A DNA stretch of 64,000 nt from Closterium sp. NIES-65 (GCA_948144175.1 CANXME010002498.1:1-64000); one strand, 5' to 3'. Positions 30,680 to 42,838 are shown, counted from the first letter of the stretch. Translations and numbers: made by a program. Notes: generated by a model from the sequence alone, not told the origin.

Positions 30680-32225
30680 ATGGCTACCCCTAGTGTCCTC
30701 GCCTTTGACACTGAGGGTCGGGCCATTGACTTTGACGTCTGGATAGATGATCTGCAGCTTTTCTTACAGTGCGATAGGGCAGACGGTCTCTCCCTCTTTG
30801 ACCTCACCTCTGGTGCCTCTCCTGCCCTTGCTGCTGATGCTGACGCCACTGTTCGCTCACAGTGGGCCACACGCGATGCTGCTGCACGTCTTGCTGTGCG
30901 TCGCCACCTGCCTACCTCTGAGCGCGCGCACTTTAGTCAGTATAAGAGTGCTCAGACCTTGTATGACGCTGTAGTTGCACGCTACTTCTCCCCTGCCACT
31001 GCTGCACTGAGCCGCCTCATGCTACCGTACCTCTTCCCTGACCTTGTTGCCTTTCCCACAGTCACTGACCTCATTACGCACCTCCGCACTAGTGACACTC
31101 GCTACCGCGCTGCGCTTCCTGCTGAATTCGGCGCCAAGAACCCCCCCCCCCATGTACATCACCCTCTATCACATAGTCGCTCGTCTCCCTGACTCCCTTC
31201 GCATAGTCAGGGACCACTTTCTCTCTGTTTGCCCCACCACTCTCACCGTTGACCTCCTCGAGAAGGCCCTCCTAGCAGCAGAGAAGAGCATAGTCGTTGT
31301 AGGAGCCTCTCGTGGTGACCCCCGCACCCCCGTCTTTGAGGGGTGTTCTCCCTCCCCTCTCTTGCCCTCTATTGCTTCTGCTGATGCGGCCGACCTCGTT
31401 GGTTTCGAGTCGGTCGGCGCTGCGTCTGCCCCTTCGGGGAAGCGCCGCACAGGCAAGGGCAAAGGGGGCAAGGGTGCTGGAGGATCTGGCGGGGGCGGTG
31501 GAGGTGGCGGTGGAGCCGGAGGAGGGGGTGGAGGTGGTGGTGGGAGTGGTGGCGGGGGTGGAGGTGTCGGTGGCGGCAGTGGAGGCGGAGGCGGAGGCGG
31601 CGGTGGCGGTGGGAGCGGAGGTGGCGGAGGTGGCGGCGGAGGAGGAGGCGGAGGCAGAGGAGGTGGAGCTAGTTGGGGTGGCGCCACGCAGAGAGTCGGC
31701 TCCGGTGGTGGCCAGCGCCAGCAGCAGCAGCAGCAGCAGCGCGCTGGTGACATCCCCCCCCCCCCTCAGCAGCTCCGTGAGTGGTACGCTGCATGCCAGC
31801 GGGGTGGGGGTATTGGTCCGTGCACCTACGTCCTGCGCACCGGCAACCGTGCGGGTGAGAAGTGTGGGGGTGCGCACCCCACCCAGCGCTGCTTTGGCCG
31901 CCTGACGGACGCTTGGCGTCAACAGTTCCCGGAGGCCACTGAGATCCCCCGCTGGGGCAAGCTGTCTAGGGCGGGAGTACCTGTCTTTGACCTTGACTTT
32001 GATGCTATTCTTGCTGCCATGTGTGCTGTGACTATTAGTCATGAGGGTGACTGTTACCAGTGTTTTCCGCCCGATCCGGGCATTGAGACTGCTGCTCTAG
32101 GTACTGGTGAGGCTGCTGCTCTTGGTGCTAGCGAGGCTACTGCTCTAGGTGCTAGTGCGTCTGCTTCCTCAGGTGCTGGTGAGTCTGCTCTCTCAGGTAC
32201 TGCGTCGACTTCGGCCTCCCTCACC
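30680..32225 (+). pseudogene. B gag
   Basis: ATG 30680 opens MATPSVLAFDTEGRAIDFDV, the conserved gag start of this family. The sequence runs through LYDAVVARYFSPATAALSRL to a run of 11 C at 31141-31151. One copy in the window (M) has 10 C and stays in frame, so this is a +1 shift. After it: AEKSIVVVGASRGDP, a Gly tract (about 31480-31670), Gln run, and zinc-knuckle-like C-x13-C-x3-H-x4-C at 31821-31892, then GDCYQCFPPDPG. Gag would form the particle and bind RNA. Confidence 0.8.
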
Positions 32226-33725
32226 TTCACACTTGACTCGGGGGCTTCTCGCTCCTTCTTTCAAGACCGCACCACACTCACGCCGCTTGGTCGGCCTATT
32301 GCAGTCTCTCTGGCGCACCCCTCTGGGGGTCCTGTCCTTGCTCACTTCTCTACTGTCCTCCTGTGTCCTGCGGCTCCCTATGGCACCCTGTCTGGTCTTT
32401 ACCTCCTCTCGTTCTCTACAAACTTGGAGAGTGGTGCTGACCTACATGATGGGGGAGTGCACCAGTTCACTCCTGCGAGCCAGGGGGTGACACACTGCAC
32501 TGTAGCTCGGACGGGCCGACCTTTGGCCACGTTTACACGTCAGCCGGGGTCGAGCCTATACACTCTGACCACTGAGTCTCCTCCAGTTACTGCGTGTGGT
32601 CGAGTAGCCGCGTCCAGTCAGGTGTTTGCTACAGCGTCCAGGTCTCGTCCTGAGTATGCCCCCTACTCGTGTCGTCTCCTATCTCACGAGACTCTCCTTT
32701 GGCACCACCGCCTTGGTCACCCCTCCCTGCCTCGTCTCCAAGGCATGGCGTCCCGTCTCCTTGTCTTTGGTCTTCCCGGGTCCCTCCCTCCCCTTCCCCC
32801 GGGGCCTGCCCCTGCCTGCGTCCCTTGCGTCGAGGGGCGGCAGCGTGCTGCCCCTCACTCCTCCCAGTTTCCTCCGACAGAGGCCCCGCTGCAGACGCTT
32901 CACATGGACGTGTGGGGCCCAACCCGCGTCCGTGGACAGGGTCACGAGCGCTACTTCCTGCTGGTGGTTGACCACTACTTGCGTTACACCACAGTCTTCC
33001 CCTTGCGCAGCAAGGGTGATGCCACTGAGGTGTTGATAGACTGGATCCGTGCAGCTCGTCTCCAGCTCAGGCAGAGCTTCGGCTCAGACTCTCCTGTTCT
33101 GCGTCTGCACTGTGACAGAGGCGGAGAGTTCTCCTCTGGCCTTCTGCGAGCCTACTGTCATGCACGAGGCATCCGCCAGACCTTCACGCTTCCGGACTCT
33201 CCACAAAAAAATGGGATTGCTGAGCGCCGCATTGGCATGGTCATGGACGTCGCTCGTACGTCCATGATGCATGCGGCTGCCCCCCATTTTCTGTGGCCGC
33301 TTGCGGTGAGGTACGCGGCGCATCAGATCAACCTTCAGCCCAGGGTCTCCATGCCGGAGACCTCCCCAGCTTTGCTGTGGACGGGGAAGGTTGGGGATGC
33401 GTCTGCGTTCCGTGTCTGGGGATTTCGGGCGTTTGTCCGCGACTTGTCTGCGGACAAGCTGTCCCCTCGTGCTGCTCCTTGCGTCTTCCTAGGTTTCCCC
33501 GCTGACGCACCAGGGTGGCAGTTCTACCACCCCACCTCTCGCCGTGTTCTGTCCTCTCAGGACGTCACGTTTGACGAGTCGGTCCCCTACTACCACCTCT
33601 TCCCCTACCGCACTACGTCCCTTCCCACGCCACCGCTCTTCCTTGTGCCAGGTCCCCCCCCGATAGACCCCCTCCCTCCTCAGGGTCCTGCCCCTTCAGG
33701 TGTGTCCCAGGTAGACGCAGTCGAG
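32226..33725 (+). pseudogene. B protease and integrase
   Basis: Protease DSGAS is intact near 32236. Integrase shows the HHCC zinc region (WHHRLGHPS near 32702 and CVPC), then catalytic D (HMDVWGP near 32903), D (LHCDRGGEF near 33107) and E (NGIAERR near 33215), then the copia C-terminal WGFRAFV and CVFLGFP. The frame is open over the whole stretch (it is the 1,269-codon frame from 31044 to 34853). Downstream it enters the GAEPGGA linker. Confidence 0.85.
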
Positions 33726-36650
33726 CCTGTTGAGCTTGCTGGTGACTCTTGTGCTGCTGAGGGTGCTGAGCCTGGGGGTGCTGACGATGGGGGTGCTGAG
33801 CGTGTGGGTGCTGTGCCTAGGGGTGCTGAGCCTGCGGGTACTGAGCCTCGGGGTGCTACGACTGGGGGTGCTGAGCCTGGGGGTGCTACGCCTGGGGGTG
33901 CTGAGCCTGGGGGTGCTGCAACTAGGGTTGCTGAGCCTGGGGGTGCTACGCCTGGGGGTGCGGAGCCTAAGGGAGCTGGGCCTGCTCGTGTCGCGTCTGG
34001 CAGTACTGTGCCTGGAGGTTCTCCGGGTGCTTCGTCTCGGCGGGAGCCACTCTCTCCACAAGAGCTGCGCGAGTGGTTTGCCCGGCGCTGGAGGCGTGCT
34101 GCTAGAGCTGGAGGTTCTTCCGCTAATGAGGGTGCTGGTGTCGCGGGTCCCGGAGTTGCTCATACTGGGAGTACTGGAGCTGCTGGGCCTGCGGGTATGA
34201 CTGGAGCTGGAGCTTCTGAGGGTAATGGCGCTGAGACTATTGCTAGCGGTCCTGCTGGGGGTGCTACTGGTGCTGCTGGAGGTCCTGGAGCTACTGGAGC
34301 TGCTGAGGGTCCTGGAGCTGGAGGTGCTGCTGGCGCTGGTGCTACCTCTAGGGGTAATGGTGCTGTCCCTGCTGTGTCTGGAGTCGCCGCGCGGCCTCGG
34401 CCGTACTTCGCTCCGCTCCTTCAGCAGGTTCTTGGTCTTCCACCTTCTACTGGTCCTCCTCCTCCCTTAGAGTGTCCACAGCCTGTCCCGTCACAGTTAC
34501 AGTTACAGCCGGCCTCCCCTTTGCGTGCTCCTTCTCCCTACACTGGTCCTACTGGAGGTCTTGCTGAGCACCGCGAGCCTGCGTCTCGCCCTGCGTTGCC
34601 TGTCCGTCCTGCTCGCACTAGTGGTGGTGCTTCGCGTCCGCGTCCACCTCCTGACCCTGCGCGCACCTTATGTCTCTGCGTCCGTCCACTGCTCCTCTGC
34701 GTGCCCCTTTGCCCTCTCCTCCTGAGTCCTCTCTTCCTGCTCTTGCCGACCCGGAGTCGGACTCTCTTCGTGCTGCGAGTCCTACTGTCACGCGTCTCCT
34801 TGCTACTGTCGTCACTGACCCTTCCTTTGAGTCCACTGCTGCGTCTGCCCTAGTTGCTGAGCTCGTCGACTTTGCTGCTCGCTGTCGCCTAGACTACGCT
34901 GCTAGTCTTATCACTGAGTCTGCGTCTGTCTGACCTCCGTCCGTCGGGGGTGAGTGTGCTCTTGGCACGGACGTCCTTGAGGACAGGCAGGAGGAGTTCC
35001 AGTGTCTGCCTGCTGCTTCCCCTCATCTCGTGTCCGTACTGCCTACCCCTGAGGGAGACCCGGATGCACTTGACATCCCGACACCGCGCTCTTACGCGGA
35101 GGTGATAGAGGGTCCCTACTCCTCCCAGTGGCAGGCAGCTATGGACACAGAGATGGCTTCCTAGAAGTCCACAGGAACCTACGTTGACGAGGTTCCCCCA
35201 CCTGGGGCGAACATCGTCAGTGGCATGTGGATTTTCAGGGTGAAGCGGCCGCCGGGTTCTCCGCCTGTGTTCAAGGCGCGTTACGTGGCTCGTGGCTTCA
35301 GTCAGCGGCAGGGAGTTGACTACTTTCAGACCTTCTCTCCCACCCTGAAGATGACCACTCTTCGGGTACTGCTGCACGTAGCTTCTCACCGTGACTACGA
35401 GCTGCACTCTCTTGACTTCAGCACTGCTTTCTTGCAGGGAAGCCTGCACGAGGAGATCTGGCTGCGCCGCGCACCTGGCTTCACTGGGTCTTTTCCTCCT
35501 GGCACCTAGTGGAGCCTCCGGCGGCCAGTCTACGGTCTCCGCCAGGCACCGCGTGAGTGGCACGACACACTGAGGACTGCGCTTGCGGCTCTTGGGTTTG
35601 CTCCTTCTACTGCCGACCCGTCGCTGTTTCTGCGCACCGACACCTCTTTGCCGCCGTTCTACATCCTCGTATACGTCGACGACTTGGTCTTTGCCACAGC
35701 TGACACTGCTGGACTCGCCTACGTGAAGTCCGAGCTGCAGAAGAGACACACGTGCACAGACCTGGGTGAACTGCGCAGCTACCTTGGCTTGCAGATCACC
35801 CGGGACAGAGCACGCCGCACCATTACCCTGACTCAGTCACACATGGTGCAGCAGGTCCTTCAGCGCTTCGACTTCACGTACTCCTCGCCTCAGGCCACTC
35901 CTCTGCCTACTCGCCACTCGCTCTCAGCTCTGCCTTTGGATAAGTCCGTAGAGTCGAGTGGCCCGTACCCAGAGCTTGTTGGCTTCCTCATGTACCTGAT
36001 GACCTGCACACGACCTGACCTTGCATACCCTCTTAGCATTCTCGCACGCTATGTTGCTCATGGGAGACACAGACCGGAGCACATGGCTGCAGCGAAGAGA
36101 GTGTTGCGCTACTTGTGCAGTACGTAGGGCATGGGGCTTGTGCTTGGAGGGCGGAGTCTAGTGGTCCTCACTGGGCACGCAGACACTAGTTGGCCTGACG
36201 ACCAGGCTACGCAGCGGTCGTCACAGGGTTACAACTTCAGCCTTGGTTCCGCCTATGTTTTGTGGCGGGCTACTCGCTCGTCTTCTGTTCTCGGCTCCAG
36301 TTGTGAGGCTGAGATCTACGCAGGAGCCATTGCTGCACAGGAGCTTCGCTGGCTCACCTACCTGCTGGCCGACCTCGCAGAGCCGCCTCGTTCTCCTCCA
36401 GTTCTGTACGTAGACAACAAGGCCATGCTGGCCTTGTGTCGAGAGCAGAGACTGGAGCACCGAACAAAGCACATTGCTCTCCGCTACTTCCTTGCTCGTG
36501 AGCTACAGCAGCGTGGTCAGCTGCGCCTTGCATACGTGGCCTCTCAGGCCAACACTGCTGATATCTTCACCAAAGCACTTGCGCCTTGTGATCATCAGCG
36601 CTTCTGTACTCAGCTGGGTCTTGTGCCTACCTTTCCTCACTTGCTCACCC
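33726..36650 (+). pseudogene. B linker, RT and RNase H
   Basis: [16 protein letters not shown] linker, then REPLSPQELREWFARRW and an Ala/Gly-rich spacer. A frameshift near 34665, a TGA near 34931, TAG at 35162 (W site), TAG at 35507 (Q site) and TAG near 36126 (S site) break the RT-RNase H. YVDD near 35671 and the RNase H residues (GHADTSW, SCEAEIYAG, YVDNKAM) are still legible. The C-terminus is also shifted by a lost base. Confidence 0.8.
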
Positions 36651-36863
36651 CTGACCTTGTTTGTACTGTTACATATATATATACACCTGCTCTTGCTTGT
36701 TTAGCCTTATATATATATATATATAATCCTGCATGTGAACTGGCCTTGTGGCCTTCAATTTGTGCTCGGAATGTGTGGTGACGTTGTGATCCACCCTGAG
36801 CTTGCTTTGCTTTGCTTGACTGGTCTTGTGACCCTTTGTTCTCCCCCACTTTGCCTATGGGGG

Positions 36864-36997
36864 CTTATCAGAACATTATAGCTTATGCATTTGTGTAGGT
36901 TGTAGTGGGGTAGCCCATAAGGGGTACAACCCAATCAGGTTTAGTACTTTTACCCAACTGTTTCATAGTTCCTTCCCTTCTTGTTCTCAATTTCACA
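36864..36997 (+). repeat. B 3' LTR, 134 bp
   Basis: First bases are changed (CTTATCAGAAC for TGTGTCARAAC); ends TTTCACA and is followed by TSD CAGCT. Confidence 0.8.
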
Positions 36998-37995
36998 CAG
37001 CTGACAACAGTGGAAATGAAACCCGGCAAAAAAGGGATGGCGTATATCAGCCGTTGTCGCGGACTGCGCGACAGACTTTTTTCAATGCGGAGGATCAATA
37101 TCCGAAGAAGCTTTCGTGACAGTTGTCATCACTGGTCTCGGTCCTCATTGGCGCTCCACTCGAGCTATCCTCCGAGCTCACGGGAAGATCTCCGAAGCGG
37201 CACTCTGCGCCGAAATTCACGCTGAACAGCAGGACATGGACATACATGAAGAACGACACAAGAAGAGATCGTCATTACCAGAGTTCGCGTTCCACACTCC
37301 ACGGCGCCACAACAACTACAACAATCGTCAGAACAAACATCAAGCTCAACAGTACGTACCACCGTTTAGCTATCTCTGCAAGACGTCAGGACACCCTCGC
37401 ACACACTGTCCGAATCAGCAGCAGTCAACGCCGCCACAGCGCCAACTTCGACCATCAAGCAGCCAAGTAGCCTGTACACAAGCGCATCCCACCAATCAAG
37501 TACAGTCCCCAACGACATCAACGACAAAATCTACACAAGGCGCAAGAAACATCGTAAGATGTACGGCAAGAATAACAGGCTCCTGCATCACCGGATCGCC
37601 ACCACACTACTCACCACAAGAACAACTCGACGAAAGCACCCCTCACCGCGAATCACTGGAGCCCAACTCAACGTACGCAGCCATCGCCCAGAGCGAGCCG
37701 TTCGGGAAAGACACCTGGTTCTTGGACAGCTGCTGCGGACAACACATGTGCTCCTCGGGTCGTTTCGTTCAACGGGAACACCAACTGCAGCGCAAAGTCG
37801 TCATCACCGTCGCCAACAACCCGAACCTGCGCACACGACGACAAGGGACAGTTCAGCTTTAGTTACGAGAGACTAACGTTATTCTGCAAATGTTGAAAGT
37901 CTTAATTGCAGAAGGACTCAGCTACAACTTACTTAGCGTCAGTCAACTAATGGCGAAGGTTATTCATCTTGAAGCAAACAGCACCACTCAGTAGT
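36998..37995 (+). pseudogene. E2 gag C-terminus and protease
   Basis: LTTVEMKPGKKGMAYISRCR fits the copia gag helical domain. A frame change near 37095 leads to VITGLGPHWRSTRAILRAHG, then the zinc knuckle SYLCKTSGHPRTHC in which the first Cys is Ser. The protease site reads WFLDSCCGQHM, with Gly of DSG changed to Cys. A TAG at 37860 and YNLLSVSQLM beyond it mark the protease C-terminal part. Confidence 0.7.
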
Positions 37996-39290
37996 TCAAG
38001 CTGTACCACGGGAGAGGTGGACTCTACATCGGCAAGGCGGTCTTGAAGAGCAACGTCTTCGTTCTTGACTTCGTTCCAGACCAAGGCACCGCCGACAGCG
38101 ACGCCATCGTCAATTTCACCTTCTGGACACACCCGCCAGGTCTCGACCCCGACTTCAGTCCTGGAGGCTTCTGGTACTCGCACACTATACCTGAAGCGGA
38201 ACAAACAAGAGCGTTAGTGACAATCCAACAAATGGAGACAACATCGGCAGCAGCAGAGACAACACTGACAGCAGCAGAGACAACACCAGCAGCAGCAGAG
38301 GCAACACCAACTACGACACCAATCGCGGGTCCTTTAACGGCACCAGTTCTAATCGACGATACTCCACCGACTCCTGCGCTGCAGCTGACCCCCACTCCAT
38401 GAGAAGTCCACAGAAGCGCCAACTTCACCGCCGGTTTTTATTCCAACTCCGACTTGTACAGGCGCTCACCCGAACATCGTGCTGGCGAAGACATCTGGCA
38501 CGCAAGAATGGGATACCCGAGCAACACGACGTTAAATAATACGATACGAGCAGGCATCCTTGACAAAGATTCATTACTTCTAACCGCCGGCAGAGAACTT
38601 CAACGAGTCCGCGGAACGTGCTTTACCCGCCCTGAAGCCGACTTACCGCATTAGCCGTTCGTCTCTCACCACAACACGAGCGCACCAGCATACGCACCAC
38701 TGAAGAGAGTGTACAGCGATATACTGTCCAACCGTGAACTCGGACAAGGAGCTTATAACTACGTCATCACGTTCATCGACACCGCCACACGATATGTCTG
38801 GCATCTCAACCTTCCAAGCCGTGACATGGCCTTTGAAGCTTTCGTCGCCTGGCTTCTAGTAGCAGAACGGGAATCATGAGTGAAGCTAAAAAGCTTCCAG
38901 TCAGACGGGGGAGGAGAATATCAGTCATAGATGTTCAAGGACGACTTGGCAGAAAGAGGCATCAAAAGGCTCATCTCCCTTCCCTACGCCTATCAACAGC
39001 AAGGCGTGGCAGAAAGAATGAACAGGACCCTTCAGAACATCATGCGCAAACTGTTGCGTGGGATGCAGCTACCCAACCACCAGTGGCCCGAGGCGATGGA
39101 CCACGCTGTTATGCTGCACAACTTGCTCTCGTCATCATCGCTCCCAAACAACGCATCACCGCATCTGCTGTGGACAGGAAAATTGGACAGCACAAAAATG
39201 TTACAAGTATTTGGTTGCATGGTACAGTACCGACCCCCAGCTGCACGAGCCGGCCGATTCTCTAAACGCGCACAGTGGGGAGTACACCTG
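37996..39290 (+). pseudogene. E2 integrase
   Basis: Pre-integrase motif WHARMGYPSNTTLNN (near 38500), catalytic D in VYSDIL (near 38712), D in FQSDGGGEY (near 38896) and E in GVAERMNRTLQN (near 39006). Stops at about 38652, 38877 and 38928 interrupt. Solo LTR S1 is inserted at the 3' side. Distinct from the Gly-rich family integrase; closer to Tnt1/Hopscotch-type copia by motif wording, which is inference. Confidence 0.75.
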
Positions 39291-39418
39291 TGTCAAACTT
39301 ATATTATCTAGCCTGTGTAGGCTGTAGCGGGTAAGATACTAAGGGGTACACAATTCTAGGGTTTCATATTTGTATCACTTTCATTCCTTAGTCATTCATT
39401 CTCGTTCTAAGTTTCTCA
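39291..39418 (+). mobile_element. Solo LTR S1, 128 bp
   Basis: TGTCAAACTT...TTTCTCA with TSD ACCTG on both sides (39286-39290, 39419-39423). Belongs to the short-LTR copia family. Confidence 0.8.
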
Positions 39419-40326
39419 ACCTGGGCATTGAAAAACATTACAACGCGTGGAAGATTTTCGACATCCACTCAAAGGAAACAGTAGCACCACGGGACGTGAT
39501 TTTCTACGAACGACTCACCCTCCCAACATACCTTGCCAACCTGGAAGAAGAGCGAGACCCCACAGGCGGATTTCATGGTGACCGAGCCTTCGCTTCGGCA
39601 GCGGACGAAGCTGATTGGGACGAGAAGAACGTGGATGGAGCTTCGGAGGAAACCGGACCTCTTCCGTACTGCTAAGTGGACATTCCCATGGACGCCGACA
39701 ACCCTCGCGAAAGCATCAACGCCGAAACTGTCAAACTTATATGCTATAGTATGTGTAGGCTGTAGTGGGGTAGCTCATATGGGGTACAACACTTTAGGGT
39801 TTCCTACTTGTACTCCTCATGCTGCTCAATGCAATCATTCCTTGTTCTTTCACAGAAACCTACCATCACTTCGCCGACAATAGTTACGTCACACCCACAA
39901 GAGTCAGCACCGACAAAGCAGAACGCGTAGGACCCAGTTTCACACCTGACTCAGAAGCAGGAGACGAAGAAGCTTATCCCGAGGATGCAAATCTCCCCCG
40001 CTACACACAGAGTGGGCTGCAAATACTAGGACTCGTCACCGCCGTCCACAAAGCAGCGCCACCTAAGGAGCCTGCTACAGTTCAGCATGCTCTAGGGGGG
40101 AAAAATGGCGCGAAGCCATGGACAGGGAATTAAAGGCACTGGAAGAACGCAACACCTGGAAGGTCGTACCCATCGGACTGGCTTGCAACAAGACGATACT
40201 CACCGAGAAGTGGGTTTTCCGTGTGAAAACAAAGGCAGCTGGAACCATCGACAAGTTTAAAGCAGGCTGGGTCTTATGCGGCTTCGACCAAGAACACGGA
40301 CGAAACTTCACCGAAACTTTTGCACC
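39419..40326 (+). pseudogene. E2 integrase end, spacer and RT start
   Basis: Coding pieces HYNAWKIFDIHSKETVAPRD and on (39420-39728) and, after solo LTR S2, an acidic spacer and the RT start ELKALEERNTWKVVPIG with WVFRVKTKAAGTIDKFKAG up to FTETFAPV at 40326, where S4 interrupts. Confidence 0.7.
39729..39854 (+). mobile_element. Solo LTR S2, 126 bp
   Basis: TGTCAAACTT...TTTCACA with TSD GAAAC (39724-39728, 39855-39859); same short-LTR family. Confidence 0.8.
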
Positions 40327-40705
40327 TGTGAGGATCTATGATCGAGCTCAAAAAAGAGAATGTGAATTGAATCGAATTGAATGAATCACCTGGGTACAAC
40401 ACGAGGATATATATAGGCTCGACACAAGGCCCCGTAACCAGGTGTTACATGAAGGTTCCGCGGGTCGCGAAGCGTCCCGAACAGATCTTTCCCGAATTCG
40501 GTAGAAGGCAATTCGGTGGCAACCGAAAAGCCAGAATTCGGTGCACGCAACCTAGCTCGGTGCTATAACTATAATAAAATATAGGAAAGCACCTAACCTA
40601 GGAAATCAAGCAATTCATGCATGCATATAATTATCCTATGCTAGAAATAGCATGATAAAGTAAAGGCAAGCAAGCATAGCTGGCATAAGCCGTCGTACTC
40701 TCACA
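40327..40705 (+). mobile_element. Solo LTR S4, 379 bp
   Basis: Starts TGTGAGGATC and ends GTACTCTCACA with TSD GCACC (40322-40326, 40706-40710). Removing it and one GCACC restores an uninterrupted RT reading across FAPV. A TATATATA box near 40408 and AATAAAAT near 40573 suggest plus orientation. Not related in sequence to the short LTRs. Confidence 0.8.
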
Positions 40706-42005
40706 GCACCGGTCAGCCGACACACCTCACTGCGGATTCTCCTCGCGATAGCCGCTATAAAGCGGAAGAATCTCCACCAAATCAACTTCGCTAACGCCTT
40801 CCCATACGCTCCCGTCGATGCTGAGATCTTCGTCGAGCAACCGCACAGCTCAAATGCTGATCCTAACCAAGTCTGCCAGCTGCTGAAGTCCTTATACGGG
40901 ATCAAGCAGGCTCCGAGGCTGTGGCAACAATATCTGCACGCCCGATTGATTCCCATCGGTTTTCCCGAAGAATGTATCGTCTCACGAAGGGTGCCGACTA
41001 CATCTTACTCATAGTCTATGTGGAAGACCTGCTTTACATCGGCTCTACCAACGATGTCACGACTTGCTTCGAAGGAGAGCTACAGCGGTATCTTACGCTC
41101 ACCGTCTCGTCTACCGTGACACAGTACCTGGGACTCAACATACAAGACGGGGATGACGCAATCTACCTCAGCGCTGCAAAATACACTGGCACCATCGCTA
41201 AGCGCTTCGGACTAACTCCAGCTACCATCACCATGCCATATCGCTACACTGACGGAAGTCGCAAGGAATCCTCCGCTCTGCTCAAACCCGCCGCGATTCG
41301 CGACTACCAACGAAAGCTAGGCTGTCTACTCTTCGCAGCCGTTACTTGCCGACCGGACCTATCTTACTCAGCTAGCCAGCTCGCCACCTACCTCAAGAAG
41401 CCTGAAGCAGATCACATGGCCGAACTCGACCGCGCTCTTCACTACCTCGTCAGCACCCCTACAATCGGCCTAACCTACCACGAAAACGGAACTACGATGC
41501 ACAAGCTAATCGGCTGCGTCGATGCTGATCACGCCGGCGACTCCGACAACATGCGATCGCGCACCGGCTAGATCTACCGACTCGAGCCTATCGGGCCTAT
41601 CTCGTGGCAGTCGAGCAAACAGGAACTAATCGCCCTCTCCTCAGCTGAAGCAGAATATATTGCACTCTGCTCAGCCACCAAGGAAAGACTATACCTTAGC
41701 GAACTACTGGAAGAAGCAAAGCTGGCCCAATTACCCAGCTTCTCTCTGTTCTGCGACAACCAATATGCAATTCGCATAGAGAACAAGAACGGGTTCGCGA
41801 ACCGAACGAAGCGTATTGCCCTGCGATACTTCTTCGTGAAAGACGAGATCGAGTAGGGGAGACTCGAGCTATCCTACTGCCCCACGTCTGAGATGGCAAC
41901 CAATTATTTGACCAAGAAGCTCGGAAAGCAGAAGCTCGATAACTGCATGCTGCTGACTGGACAAGGCCACGTCACCAGGAACGACACTCTAGAAGTGAAG
42001 CGGAG
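40706..42005 (+). pseudogene. E2 RT and RNase H
   Basis: RT continues with SLRILLAIAAIKRKNLHQI, LLKSLYGIKQAPRLW and the catalytic box, which reads YVED (41017-41028) instead of YVDD. RNase H shows DADHAGD, SSAEAEYIAL and FCDNQYAIR. Stops at 41569 (TAG) and near 41854 (TAG), plus a frame change near 40960. A purine-rich AGAAGTGAAGCGGAG precedes the 3' LTR. Confidence 0.8.
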
Positions 42006-42314
42006 TGTTGGAAACATGTAATTTAACGCTTCCTATGTGTTGTAACATCAAACCATAAACGAGGCAAGCTACAGCGGAGCAATGGCGAGTCAACCGAGGA
42101 GGTTGAATGAAAAGTAACAGCCGGATGCTACGCGAAGGTCAAAAGTCAGGGACCTTTGATTCGACAAATACAGCGCGGCAGCAAGGACAAACAACTGACT
42201 CGATATTGAACAGTTGCCCGAGTCGTCACTGTATCGAACCACAACAGCAAAACAGTTAGTTGCACCCCTTCATATTCCTTGTAATCTTATGAAAGCCTTT
42301 GTATTATTTTGCTA
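42006..42314 (+). repeat. E2 3' LTR, first piece
   Basis: Matches 18401 onward of the 5' LTR until the MITE at 42315; the LTR resumes at 42841-42905 and, beyond the hAT-like insertion, at 60278-60346. Confidence 0.8.
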
Positions 42315-42838
42315 CCGTATTACCCCGGATAGTAGCGCATGTGCGCTTTATAATAAAATCGGTTTTTTTAGTCGGGGCGCTTTTAATTGAGTATTGGCCA
42401 TAAGCGCCGGCGCTTATATAATGACAAATACAGAAATACAACTTAAACGCATTAAAATGTACATTTCTGTCTCGTAGGTTCAATCGAGTCGACATTCAAT
42501 AGCGTCCTAAATTTGAATCACGTGAGGGCGAATCTCTGACGCTGCACATAGCTTCTCGCACGTCAATTTGCCCGCGTGCCACCTCATCCTGACTAGACGC
42601 GAAACCATTCAGGACCTCGAAAGTCAAACAAAGTGAAAATGGGTGCTGACTCGCTTGAATTTCGAAATTCGTTACTGTTTTAATCAGGATTGAAATAATA
42701 AAATTATACATGCGCTTATAATAAATCAGGGTTTTACAAGGGGGGCGCTTATAATCGAGGAACGACCATAAGCTCCATGCTCCAGATATAGGCGCCGGCG
42801 CCTTTAATCGGACGGCGCCTATATCTGGGGCCATACAG
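42315..42838. mobile_element. Mariner-like MITE, 524 bp
   Basis: Ends CCGTATTACCCCGGATA and (complement) CTGTATGGCCCCAGATA, flanked by TA (42313-42314, 42839-42840). GGCGCCGGCGCC-type palindromes lie near both ends. Inserted in the E2 3' LTR; the 5' LTR shows the empty site GCTATAATC. A minus-strand 112-codon frame (42496-42834) is conserved in the copy at 60432. TA target and TIR suggest a Tc1/mariner-type source; no transposase recognised. Confidence 0.7.

Larger units (their letters stand above)
27419..36997 (+). mobile_element. Ty1/copia element B (contains D1)
   Basis: LTRs 27419-27552 and 36864-36997 (134 bp each, about 14 differences), primer site TGGTATAGAGCAGG at 27553, TSD CAGCT (27414-27418 and 36998-37002). 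D1 is inserted 45 bp after the primer site. Then come the GC-rich leader, gag (ATG 30680), protease, integrase, linker, RT and RNase H in order on the plus strand. One of the older copies, judged by LTR divergence. Confidence 0.85.

Noticed and set aside
31169..32042. Antisense Pro-rich and Thr/Ser-rich ORFs opposite the gag Gly tract
   Set aside because: Shadow frames of the glycine codon run (GGN reads CCN on the other strand).
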